This document shows, piece after piece, positions 13,901 to 25,103 of a stretch of 64,000 nt of DNA. Location: assembly GCF_900496995.4 (NCBI RefSeq), contig NC_044029.1, positions 8,122,001 to 8,186,000 of the forward strand. Reading direction: 5' to 3'. Under the pieces are notes generated by a model. It had not been told where the DNA came from, did not search any database, and was given only the letters and a program-made list of their open reading frames with translations. Each line of letters begins with the position of its first letter. The first letter of the stretch is position 1. Source of the DNA: Aquila chrysaetos chrysaetos (lineage: Eukaryota; Chordata; Aves; Accipitriformes; Accipitridae). Both the position numbers and the translations under genes were made by a program.

Positions 13901-16900
13901 ACAGAACTATTTTATATAAAAACAAAGAGCTCTGAACTCAAACTGGAAAGTAACAGCAACACTTTATATATGCATATTGGATGCCAAAGAGGAATGGAGG
14001 TGGAGAAATTAAAATAAATAAAATGTCTTCTGTACCAAGCTATTGCAGTTTACAGAATTCTTGCCTCTGACAACTTCCCAAGGTCCCTCAGCTGAATACT
14101 GACACACAGAGTAAATGGAAAATAGCACTTTTTATCCTAGGCTATGGTTTCCAGCAGTATCAATAAGCTGAAGGACAATAGAAAAGTGATTACCCCATTA
14201 GTCCACAGGACCAAATTTAACACAGCAAAATATCATCTCTACAAACACCCTAATGAATTTTCAGGAAAAGCAAAACTGTGAGGGTTGATTTCAGGATTAA
14301 TTAGTGCTTTTAAAGAAATTTTGAGACATAGCAGAATACCTTTCACTAAGTATCACCCATCTTGGATGTTTCCTGCCCAGTGCAAAAGTGGAGAGAGGGA
14401 CAGATTTGTTTTTGTTTCATTTAAGGCAGATAATAAACCATGTTTTCTTCTTAAAAAAGATAAATTTCTTCCCAGGGTAATAAAAATTCTCAGTGAACTT
14501 TGATCTTCCTCTTAAAGAGTGTAAACAGATGCATATTTATAAAAAATGTGAGTTAAGATAAATAAGTTACACAGTAGTACTCAATCACTTGTTCTTTGCT
14601 GCAATCTTTTCCTTTTTCTGTAACTTGTATATTTTCATTGTAAGTATACTAGGTCCAGGGCCCAAGGTCCTGGCTCTGTTCTTCCTTATACCTCTGGAAA
14701 TCAGAGTGGCGATGTGATTTTAAAACTAGGGAAATGAACATCAGAACTGGGTCTCTCATCTCTGTATTTGACTCCGAAACACCGAGCACACACTGAGAGA
14801 GAGGTGCATGAATAATGAGGAATAGTTATAAGAAGGAGGCAGGTGGCCTTTGCTCTTTTCTCGGCCTAATAGCAGAAGACCTTGAGAACTTGACCTACTG
14901 AAGAATAAGGCATAAATCTGCTAAGCAGCTATGAATATATGCAATATAGTGCCTTCTAAGGACTTGGGAAATTCTTTTCATTGTTCTGACCTCAAGAGGG
15001 TCAGTATTGTTATCTCCTGGCAATGAAACATAGTTGAGACTGTTGTCTTGTTTTTTGAACATTAAAGAGCTGCTATGGTGAAGCAGGCAAGACTTGGACA
15101 GCATAGATTTCTCCAGAGCTAAAATATGTATGAAGCTCTTGGCTGTTCACGTAAGACTCATAAATGATGGAAGCTCCATGCTTTCTAAAAGCTTTAGGAA
15201 ATTTAATGGCCTGAATGACTCCACATATAGGCTATTTGAGCTAAATATTAGAAGAAATAGCTCCTTCTCACAGTCATCAACCCTAACTATGATTTCTAAA
15301 GCAGTATCAACAAAAAGTGCAATAAAGCATTATCACTATACACAGACTTATCAACTTTAAGGTAAGTAGTAACTTCACCTCTTTTTTTTTTTATAGATGC
15401 CATAGGAAAGTGAGTCTAACAGAACAGTGAATATTTTGGTCAGTTCCCTTCTACACATGTTCCGTGATTCCCTTTTTGGAGACAGAGAGGAGATAACAAC
15501 ACTGTCGGCTCTGCTAGCACCACTAAGGTTGATACAGATGGGGAGGCATGTCCTAGAAGTAATAGTAAAAGCTTTTTTGACAATAATGATATGTAGCTTA
15601 TACATCTAGTGAGTCTTTCCTCCGTTTTACCATGCAGCCATCCCCTTGGGTTGGCACATAGTCTTCTCTTCCCACACAACAGGGTTGTCTTGGAGCCACT
15701 GAACATCTTTATTTTTCTGCCTTTCTTAGGACTATTGAACAGGACAAAAAGATACGGACCATTGGGCTTTTGTAACCGTTGAAACACTGCTCCCACTTAA
15801 AAAGCATATGTGGCACAGGCTTGGGAAGAGGAGAGTTAAAATTCCTGCCTGCACTTTAAGTATCCTATTAAAGGAAGAAAAGTCATCAGTAGAAATGGGA
15901 GTATCAGCTCGTCTAAACAACTTTGTAGCAAGCTGTTGACTCTTCATATTCTTTTTCCAACACTGGAAATAAAATAGATGCACACTGAATTGCTTTTGTT
16001 ATTCTGTTAGCGTTCTGATAGGTAGATGACATTCAGTTTCATATTGGACCCTGTCTTCCATATGGGTGTTGCTTACACCAACAACAATCTAATAATGGCA
16101 AATTGAAGTATAAATATGTTCTTTGATACATATGCTAAATATCAAACGGAGTTTTAATTTGGGTAGTGATCAGCAACTTCTGCCAAGAACGAGATAGCAA
16201 GGTGGGTGGACATATTTCTGTACAGGCTCTAGGGAGGGAAGTAACCCTATGCGATCCCAGTGTTTGTAGGTACATCTGTGGTATCTCTCAGCACCCTATA
16301 TTTCAGGAAGTCAGCCTGTTTGTGAAGTTATTGTAAGGTAGCAGCGGGCATAAGTAAAACACTGCTAATATAGTACTTGGCCAAAAGTAGCCTCCCCTGT
16401 AGGAGTTTGTTTATAAATTGCTTTGGTCCACTTGACAAGGTCAAATCCATTCTCTTAATGATGAATCTCATCTGTTCTGGTGCAGAAAGAAATGTTTTCT
16501 TTCACTTCTACGTGTGGTAAGAGCTCATTCATCTCTGTATGTTCTAAAGGGAAATCTAGCTACATCAGAGAGAGAAGGAGTATTCAGAGGGCAACTGATG
16601 GCCAGGAAGATATATTGAATTCACTTTCCTGGGACAGACATTCAAATGGTAACAAGTGATAGAAAACAGCTCTATATTTCAGCATGATGTGTGTTCTCTC
16701 TCTTATGATTAAACCCCCTGTGGGCCATCTGCATTTAATGGGTTAGAACTACTTTGTAGCTGCAGTTTTTTCCTTCCATGGCTCTTATTTATTTGAGAGG
16801 AGACCAAACTGCACTCTTAAAAGTGCAGCATGTAGGAAACACTGCCAAAAGAACGAGAATGAAAAGGCAAATTTATGGGCCAGTGTTGTTTTAAGCATTT

Positions 16901-19134
16901 AGCAGTATAAATAGGAAGTGTAGATAAATGTGGACATATAAGTGACTCTCTGTTTATCTCAGTTACATTATTTGCCTAAATTCCAGAAGAGAATTAGCCC
17001 AATTAGTTTATATAAGGGTTAATGCTCTGCCTCTGGACTAGCAATTTAGCATATGTGTAGAACTGTTTTCAAACTAAAACTAACACTCCTCCTTAGAACA
17101 GGTCTTCCTAAAAAGAAAAAGCATTGCTCGGTTCATCCTTGTCTCTCTGATCCTTAAAAAAAGGTCAGATACAAATATGGAAACTACTGTAATGAATTAG
17201 ATGTAAACCACTGATTTAATAAAGTTCAGTGTTTTAAAAACAGCAGAATGGACTACCTAACAAAAAAACATTCATATAAACTAAGTAATGTTGTTCGAGG
17301 ACAATTTGATTTTAGCATAGTAAATCCATTATGTATTTATTAGGGATCATATTCTGCTCCCAAGTGAAGTCACTGGCAAGATTCCCGTTAACTTCACTTA
17401 GGATTTGATCATAGGGAGATTTTTGAGTAGAGTTAAGGAAATTTCATACCTCCGCCAACACTGAGTTTTCTGGCTCTAAATATTCAATAAACTCCCAGCC
17501 AATGAGTGTATTTTCCTCTTTTCTCATTGTATATATTACTTAAGCATTCACTAAATAATACTCACTAACTCAAATCTCTATTCCAGACCTTTTCCTAAAC
17601 GGCTCCCAAAATCATTCAGTATTTTATTTACTCTATGTGTTCAAGAGACATCTGACAGATTTTTCCATATGTAAATATGCATGTCACTATATATTAAAAT
17701 GTTTATAAAAACTAATGAGAAAATCATTCTTAGTACTTTAGAAGGTGAGTTGTTCCCTTAATATCACTTTGAAAGAAAAATCCAATGAACATGTTTTGTA
17801 TTGTCATTTTCACAGTTAAAGATCTCAGCTGATTTACATTTTTAAGGATTAAAACAAAATCATTCGAGTAAATACACCTAAGTAAATACAGCCTTATACA
17901 GATTCAGATATTTCTGTCTCTCTTTGAGGACACTGTTTAATAAAGCTTTCATTTTAACTGCACCCTTCTCTTTCTTCTCAGAAAGGTAAAAACATTGTGA
18001 AAGTGTTAACTAGGACCTTATTCCACCTACAAGCAGTTTGTTAATCATAATCAGGCTGGATTTAACAAAAAAAAAAAAGTTTTGGTTTTTAATGAAAAAA
18101 AGGCTTTAACCTTCTTAGTTGTCCCTCTCCATATCAATAAATTGCTCATTCACAGAGCAGTTTTGGGTGCAGGAGTCTAACCTTTTGTAACTACCGGATT
18201 ATAGCAGAAGACTCGGCCCAGCCGTAATGACAGTGGGACTATACTAAACTGTGTTTGGTATGTGCATATGGATATTCTCACAGGAATACAAGGCAGGGAG
18301 GATCAAGCCTACTTCAATTATTTTTCATAATTAAAGGATGCAGAGACCATCATTGCCTCAGCTTCTGAGACATGAAGCAGCCAGCTGTTAGGTTATGGAG
18401 GGTTGCTGCACTTAGAGCATGGAAAAGCCCTCATGTAACAGCATCTGGTGAGCCACCAAGTTCCACTGTATAAGCCAGTCAGAAGGTATGATTGTTGTCC
18501 TAAACCTATAACCTATAGTCTTCCAAATGATCTTTTTCATGCTAGCAACATTATTGACTTTGATCAATATTATTGCCTATACATTGATGGATTTATTAGT
18601 CTAGCCTACTGCTTATTCCTATGGGAATAATCCTTGTTATGAAGGTGGGCAGCATGAGCAAAGATGAAGTTTTGACCTATTGAGTGTGAGACCTCACAAC
18701 AGCCCTTATTCTTTGAGAAGATCATGGATTTTGAAGACTCACCTGTTTGGGGCTTTTTTTTTTTTCTTCATATATTGAAAAAATCAATGACATCTCATGT
18801 GTGGACTGCATTTAAACTGACAGGTTTGGTTAGGAGCTATGTAATTTTCATGTTGTTATTTAAATAGAGCAAAAACAACTGACAGAAAACAGGTCAATAT
18901 CTCAAATACATCTTATGTGAGAGTGTTGTGATATGTTCCTTCATTTGCATGCCACAGTTAGAAATGAAGTCTAACCCCATAGCATTTCAGCTTTTTTTAG
19001 AGAAAACTAAAGCACATCATTTTTTATAACAATACCGTTACTGCATTTAATGAACTACTTTCTTACATAGCTTAGAAGGACATCTATATTTTTCTATCTA
19101 TGCCCCAGAAAAGTTGAGTGAAATTACCTACCCA
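10941..19134. other. AT-rich intergenic DNA
   Basis: No gene, RNA gene or large repeat recognised, except the inverted-repeat fossil at 17343-17416. A long purine-biased stretch runs at about 13150-13500. Nothing else supported. Confidence 0.75.
17343..17416. mobile_element. Ancient palindromic (MITE-like) element, about 74 bp
   Basis: GGGATCATATTCTGCTCCC opens the element. AAGTGAAGT (17362-17370) and ACTTCACTT (17391-17399) form a perfect 9-bp inverted repeat around a 20-bp loop, and ATTTGATCAT closes it. The order matches a palindromic amniote repeat with a GATCCTGCTCCCATTGAAGT type arm. Confidence 0.55.
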
Positions 19135-19500
19135 GTTACGCTGGTGATGCAACAGACGCAGGCGCTGTCGTTTCCAGTAAGGGCCGCTTCCTCTGCCCAG
19201 CGCTTTCCACGCCGCAGCCCGAGGCCGACGGGAGAACTCCCGCTGCCCCTCCGCCCGCCTTCACCCCTCCGGGCGGTTCGCCCCGCCCCTTTCCCGGGTG
19301 ATTGTGGGAAGGGCGGTGGGCGGGGCCGGCGGTCCCTGAGCCTCGGCTTCTCCGCAGGGAGCTGGCGGTGCTCCTGGGCTCCTCTGGAGTTGGTGCTCTG
19401 CCGTTCCTTCAGCCCTTTGCAGCTTTTGAGGTGGCTCAGCTGTTTGAGCAGAAGTGTTTTGATATTTGGGGAAGCAGAGGTGGCTGTTTGAGGTAAGAGC
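19135..19500 (+). promoter_or_regulatory. Isolated CpG island, probable promoter of an unidentified transcript
   Basis: A sharply bounded GC/CpG-rich block inside AT-rich DNA, about 5 kb beyond the ALX1 3' end. It has GC boxes in both orientations (CCCCGCCC at 19281-19288; GGGCGG and GGGCGGGG within 19311-19327) and TGTGGGAA at 19303-19310, which fits the RBPJ/CSL consensus. At 19491 the sequence AG|gtaagag is a near-consensus splice donor on the plus strand, so a first exon of roughly 100-170 bp may end at 19492. A pyrimidine-rich acceptor ttctccttactccag ends at 20040. The 125-codon open frame through the island resembles no protein I recognise. No TATA box is evident. The transcript is inferred. 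Confidence 0.5.
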
Positions 19501-20650
19501 CTCAGACCCCGTCAAGGTTCAGCAGCGTGTATAGTGGAAAGTAGACTTGTATGCAGCTTTTTTTTTTCAGGTCAGTGGTTTTGTATTGAGCGTTCAGAGG
19601 TGGTAAGACGGTTTTTAATAAGCTTGTGGTGCAAAGAAGAATGGCCATGATCTGGGAATTTGGTAGATGTGCTGATCTGACTGTGAGTGTGCTTTAATGC
19701 TCTGCCCTCATGCTGCCTTAAAAATGCAGGGAAAGAAAACCTGAAATTCATGATTAAAGAATGTAGAGACTAGATGATTCTCCCCAAAATTACTCTTTAA
19801 TTACCCAATATATTTTTACTGGCAGTGATAGTCATACGCCTACCAGCCTTGCCCCTTCAAGACTTACTTGGGTCTTTTATATCCCTCCTTAAACTCACAC
19901 TGTTCTTGCAAATACAGATAGGAGAGGTGGCAATAAAAGAATTCTTATGCTCACAGGTCCTGCTGAGACCTAGGTGGGGGAATTCAGGTGAGAGAGGGAA
20001 GGAAGGGATGCCCTGGGTTTAGGTTTTCTCCTTACTCCAGCACTGCACCCTGGCTCTCCTCCCAGAAGCGTATTCTGCTATTCCCAGCCACCATACCCCC
20101 ACACTTGCAGCACACTCCTTCTCTCATACGCACACCTCACAGCCAGTGCTTGCCCAGCCTGCTGCCTATTTTACACAATTTAAATCTAAAATATGTCCTT
20201 TCAACTACCATAACTTTACATTCCACATGTTTACTGAATAAGTTTGCTTATACCACCAATATTTCATATGATAATTCACCAGTGTACCACAGCTGTCTTG
20301 TGTTGCACTGGCAATACAAAGCAGCTGTAAACCTAGTTAAACTAGATACATATTACAGCTTCTTCGGGCTACTCAAAAGTGGTATAAAATAAATCAATAC
20401 CAAGCTTTGGGTAACTCACAATGTCTTACTATCATTCTGATGCCAGCCAAATCTAGAAAGATCACTGGAGAGTGATTAGAAGGGAGTATGCTGGAGATGA
20501 GATGAGTGGGTCACTTGTTCATTGGGTATGAAAGTGCTGGGGGAAAAAAATCAGTGCCTTGTCACAGAAAGAACTTCCCCCGGAAACATTTTTAATTTTA
20601 GCAGTATAAGTGTTTTAAATGAGTTCCAACTCTAATCAGTGTGATTTAAC

Positions 20651-20690
20651 TCTGATTAATAATTAATCTAATTAATTAATAAAATATTAA
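20651..20690. promoter_or_regulatory. Cluster of homeodomain sites including a palindromic TAATCTAATTA
   Basis: Within 40 bp there are several overlapping TAAT/ATTA cores. One, at 20664-20674, is TAATCTAATTA, an exact TAAT-N3-ATTA (P3) palindrome of the type bound cooperatively by dimers of paired-class homeodomain proteins, ALX proteins included. It lies about 3.8 kb downstream of the likely ALX1 poly(A) site. AT-rich DNA makes such sites by chance fairly often, so function is unproven. Confidence 0.35.
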
Positions 20691-21757
20691 TTCATCTGTG
20701 CCATTTTGAAAACACTGCAATATTTTATTCTTTGCAAGCAAAATAATTTACTTCTATCATGCTGAAGTATCTCAGTATTAAATGCACAGTATTGGTCATA
20801 TTTATTAAATTATATACTTCAGGTCCTTACCATAAAATTCACAGTCAAAATAAAATGCTTTTAAAATATTGGACTGGATTTTTTCAACACTTGACAGTGT
20901 AAAATATTATGACAGTAAAGAAGTGAAGTGAGAAATATAGTTCTTTTCAGCTTATTCTCAGCAACAAAAGATGCCTTCATTGATATGTTCCTGTGGTATG
21001 TAACACTGCTGATTAAACTGTAGGTAGAAATCAGTCGTGCCAAACTTTTCTGACCGTCCTTACAGTAAGGGGACTGGGTCTCTAGCTGCTAAATGCAGTG
21101 CTGTCCATCGCTCACGTGAGTCTGTACAAATCTTAAAGAGGACTTTTAATTTTTACAGATAAACTTACATCTGTTCAAAAAATTGTTCAACTACAGGCTT
21201 AACATTTTCAAATTGTTGATGAATCAATCATAGGACAAAAAACAGTGCAGCGTTATGTCATCACAAATTCTTCACAGCAATAATTACAACAATATTTCAC
21301 TTTCTCTTTTAACAGGATAGGGACTCTTTGCCCAGAAGTTCTATAAATTTACTTCTCAGCATTGCATGATGATCACATATCTCAAACATTAGTTAAAGTA
21401 CTTGGCAGGAAGGCTATGTAAATCACCTCCTTTTGTTTTTAGTGCATTTGCCACATGTTGAAGAAGCAGCGAAAAGATTAGTTGCTCATGCTAAGAAATC
21501 ATTAAGTGGATAAAATCAAAGCACAAGAACACAAGTCCTGTCAAATGTGGGAGTACAGTCCAGTGGAAAATAAAACCCTTTACCTTGAGAAGAAACTTAC
21601 TCAAATTATTTGCATATACTGAAATGCCTCTTTTCTAGAATTTTCTTATAAAAAGGGAACCCTACAAATAGCCCTGTTGGCTCTATTTGCACTAGTCGTG
21701 GAATAAGGAGCTACTCATCTTGGTTGAAAAAGTCTGAGTCTGGCTTTAAGCCAGCGT

Positions 21758-21984
21758 GGGCCAGATTCTGCCATCCTTACCGGAGCTGAATAGTACCTTA
21801 AGCTGGGCCTGATTATGAACCGATTACTCATGTTGTGCTGAGCGGCTCTTTGCATGAATGGGGCCATTGTGAATAAACATTTACAAGTGATTCACAATTT
21901 GGCCTATGTGAGTAGTCTCACTCGCATCAATGCGTCTACTCATGGAGTAAAGCTCGACTAAATAAAAGTGGCAGAATGTGACCC
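21758..21984. mobile_element. Ancient palindromic (MITE-like) element, 227 bp
   Basis: Bounded by imperfect terminal inverted repeats. The left end is GGGCCAGATTCTGCCA at 21758 and the right end TGGCAGAATGTGACCC at 21969-21984; 14 of 16 positions are complementary. The interior keeps GAGTAGTCTCACT and TCTACTCATGGAGTAAA, which pair with each other and resemble a palindromic repeat common in turtles and crocodilians. The left half contains extra unrelated sequence, perhaps a secondary insertion. No coding capacity, so a non-autonomous DNA transposon is the likeliest origin. Confidence 0.65.
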
Positions 21985-23625
21985 TGTTGTAGTACTTGAC
22001 ATCTAACACGAAGATACTTTTTCATTAGCTAAATGAAACGCTGCAACCAACAGACTATCATTCATTCTTTGAGACGAGGCTGATGCAAGAGCATGACAAG
22101 CTTAATGCAGGCCTGCAACTTATCACACCTCAGGTTTAATGAAGGGTTGAATACCTGTTTGTCTAATGCGTAAAGTTATGCTAGCAACATGTAACAAATA
22201 ATTTCCATTGCTAAAGTTGAGGATGAAGAATTAATTAGACTTGCATCCCTTTCACTTAATTAAAATCAGCAGGAAGATGACATAGTCTTTTATTTTCCTC
22301 TTTGATTTTGAAGGCTTCAAGCATATAAAAATGTTGTAATGTTTTGAAAATGGATGTTTATTCTCCCCAAGTATTCTGTCACTGCAATAAATTCCTAGGA
22401 ATTGTTTAATTTACTCTTGACATAAAAAGCCCTGTAAAAATGATCTTTTTTCTGGATTTCACAAGACAATAATAGCAAATTCTGCTATCAAAGTAAATAA
22501 GAAAACTGAAAAAGAGGCAACAATAAAAATGGCTTGAAGTTTGCTAGCTAAGCTTTTGCTTCTTTATCCACTAATGATGCTCTAATAAAAATTATCTGGA
22601 AATCACACTGACATGTTCTAAATACTATACCTCAAAAAATTATTATGTTGAAACTGGAGAAGAAAAAAAAAAAAGAAAAACACATTTTAGAACTGGAAAC
22701 AGTTTGACCTGCTAAAAAGCCCTTGTATTTCTGCCACTTTCATCCTTCTGCATGTGGCACAAGTGTCTATATAAAACTAGTATCGTTACCTGTACTAATA
22801 AAATTATTTTTTTGCTTTAAATAGTAAGGCTCATTTTACTGCTGTCTAAACAGACCATAAAAAAGGAACAGATGAATTCTAGCCAGAATACTCTGTCCCA
22901 GTTCCTCAGGCCAAAGTTGAAGTTCATTTTTAGAAGAACAATAAAATTAGGAAACCACAAATTGGAGTATACGTATGTGTTAAACTTTGAGTTTATTACT
23001 AGCGGCAAATAGGACAACCTTCCTTTCAATCAGCTGTGTAAGAATCTGCTGTAAAATTCCCGTCTTCAACTGATGCGAATGGTTTCAAAGTTAAGTTTGT
23101 TTATTCCACTGAAAGATTACCATATGGACCCATCTCCTATTTTTGTTTTCAAGTTTGGCCTCCTGGGTGGGAGCAGAGACAATTTGGGGGTTCCTGGGAG
23201 TTTGGTTTTGTGAGTACTGGTAGTTCTGCCCTTGCTGTGATGAAATGTGCCTCCCTGATCTTCCCTTCTCCCCCCGCCCGCCCTCTGTTCCTCACTAATG
23301 GCCAGAGAGAAAAGCAAGAAGGAGCAGGGGGTGCCCAGCGAGTTGTATCCTGTTCTAATCACAGCCATGCAAGTCCTTCTTTATTTCAATTAATTTACTT
23401 TGCCTTTATGAACCTGAGAGACTGACTGTTGCTTTCAAAGAGGCTGACATTTCACTCATCTGAAGGAGCTTGGAATGTGACAGGGGAAAGGGAGGAGAAG
23501 TAAATCAAAGCAGATAGCAATTCTCCAGATGTAAAGTATTTTTCTTCTCCTCTATTTTTTTTTCCACCAGAAATGTCAGAAAGTCTGCTGACATTTTAAT
23601 TCCTTTGTGATAGGCTGGGAGCTGA

Positions 23626-23685
23626 GGGCCAAATCCTGCTGCCACTGCAGGCGAAAAGATTTTTCTTATCGACTTTAAAGGGAGA
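23626..23685. mobile_element. Ancient palindromic (MITE-like) fragment
   Basis: GGGCCAAATCCTGCTGCCA is followed 20 bp on by ATCGACTTTAAAGGGAG, the usual end motif plus GACTTCAATGGGAG-like core of this repeat class. The second terminus is missing or unrecognisable. Confidence 0.4.
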
Positions 23686-24479
23686 AAACTAGTCTTACAC
23701 TCTGGAAAAAAAAAACAAAACAAATAAGCAAAGTGTCAACAAACTGTAACTAAAACTAAATGAAATGTACTCTTACAACATCGTGAGATCAGTTACAGAC
23801 TGAAACTGGCAAGCCTTGTTGGACTTTTTTCTTTTCAATTTGACCATAGCTTAACAAAAACCAGTTGGTAAGACTGACTGGATTGGAAGTAAGACTGTGC
23901 TGTTGTTGTGGGGTTTTTTCTAAATCTGGATTCTGTTGAAAGTGTCGCAGTACTATTCCACGCTCTCTTCTAGTCACCTAAGTTTCAAAATAACCTATCT
24001 GCAACTTTAAATATTTCATTAAACACTACTTGACTTACATAATCTGTGCACGTCTTTGAAAACTCTATTGAACACCATGATCCTGCTTTCAGTGATATGT
24101 TTGGCAAAAGAATCTCATTGTCTTTAACAGGAATACACTCAGGTCCATAAAATAAAGGAGTACCTTCTATTCTCATTACATTAGCTGTGCATTGATGTAA
24201 CTCCAACGAGCTCGACATGCAGTTAGCAAAACAGCAGAGCTGGCTCAGAGCAGCAGCACAGTGCTGAGAGAGCTAGGTCTACAAATTCCACCTACAACGT
24301 GCACAATCGTATATTTCCTTCTCTGCGTGGTGTGCTTAGAGATTTACTTCATGGTTTTCATCTAATAAATTTATTTTCCTTTACAGAGTTGTTCCCTTAT
24401 GAAGTATTCATTTGTGAAGCATTAATTTTGTATACAGGACTGCTAAAAACCAATGGAGTAGACATATTTGCTTAATAGT

Positions 24480-24617
24480 TTTATTCTTTTTTGTGGGTTC
24501 TATAATCATATTTCATCAACCGGTACAACAAGACATATTTCTATATAAAAACCAAAACAAAGAGGGCTTGTTGAGCTTGATGCATGGTAAATCTATTTGG
24601 TTTATTCTTGTTTTATT
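24480..24617 (-). terminator. ALX1: Candidate ALX1 polyadenylation signals
   Basis: Downstream of the ALX1 stop, AATAAA hexamers on the minus strand occur at 24612-24617, 24601-24606 and 24480-24485, with another at 24370-24375. The 24480 hexamer would give a 3' UTR of about 300 nt, in keeping with the short 3' UTR I recall for mammalian ALX1. The sequence alone cannot show which one is used, and AT-rich DNA produces such hexamers by chance. Confidence 0.4.
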
Positions 24618-24782
24618 GTTAAATATTATATTGCATTTGTTTAAGCAGACATCGTGTATATTGTGATTTCTAGCATTCCACACACAGCAGCTTATTGTTG
24701 TGTCCTTTAAATATGGGAAATAAAAATGTTTTCAGTTTGCTATTTAAAAAAAAAAAGGAAATGAAGAAAGGGTACTGCTATA

Positions 24783-25103
24783 TTACATGGCCCAGGAAAT
24801 ATTGGCAGCATGCTCTTTGGCTTTCATCCGTAGAACTGCAATGCTGGAGGACCTCCTTTCAAACTCCGGCTTGGTTTCAAAAGCATGTCCATTGGTTGCC
24901 CCAGAAAGTAAAGAGTCAGTGAAAAAATTATTGAGGGGCACGTGGCTGAACTGATTCTGGTGGTTTGAGAAGCCTGTGTAGCCAGAATCTGTCCGCGGTG
25001 AATGGGAATAAGGTGTCATACAGGAGGACGTATCTCGCGGCAGCATGCAGGAGGTAACCACGGAACCGCTAGCCGCATTCCCTGCCCACAGATTGTTCTG
25101 AAT
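24783..25103 (-). CDS. ALX1: ALX1 terminal coding exon 4 (residues 221-326, OAR motif)
   Basis: Starts ATTCAGAACAATCTG after the acceptor cgttccag (25104-25111 on the plus strand) and reads [14 protein letters not shown], then [19 protein letters not shown] and onward to the C-terminus ISWAM with TAA at 24783-24785. The Ser/Thr/Pro-rich middle is the likely transactivation region. The last 24 residues include the OAR (otp/aristaless/rax) motif, which in this family modulates DNA binding and activity. A start at the GTG near 25061 is not meaningful, because the exon continues to the splice acceptor at 25103. The 106 codons here complete a protein equal in length to mammalian ALX1. Confidence 0.97.
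   Translation of the reverse strand: MQNNLWAGNAASGSVVTSCMLPRDTSSCMTPYSHSPRTDSGYTGFSNHQNQFSHVPLNNFFTDSLLSGATNGHAFETKPEFERRSSSIAVLRMKAKEHAANISWAM

Larger units (their letters stand above)
19501..24479. other. ALX1 3' flank, non-coding
   Basis: Holds the P3 homeodomain site cluster, the 227-bp inverted-repeat element and the fossil at 23626. About 22060-22330 and 23400-23625 look like conserved non-coding sequence, with balanced complexity and many ATTA, CACCTC and TTCAAAG type motifs. No exon recognised. Confidence 0.65.

Noticed and set aside
19114..19491. 125-codon plus-strand open frame through the orphan CpG island
   Set aside because: Start lies upstream of the island, and the product is Arg/Pro/Ser-rich with no family resemblance. 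The donor at 19493 follows its end closely, but coding status is unsupported.
1..24000. Search for RASSF9 on the plus strand
   Set aside because: No long single-exon frame with RA-domain character; the gene is presumably outside the window.
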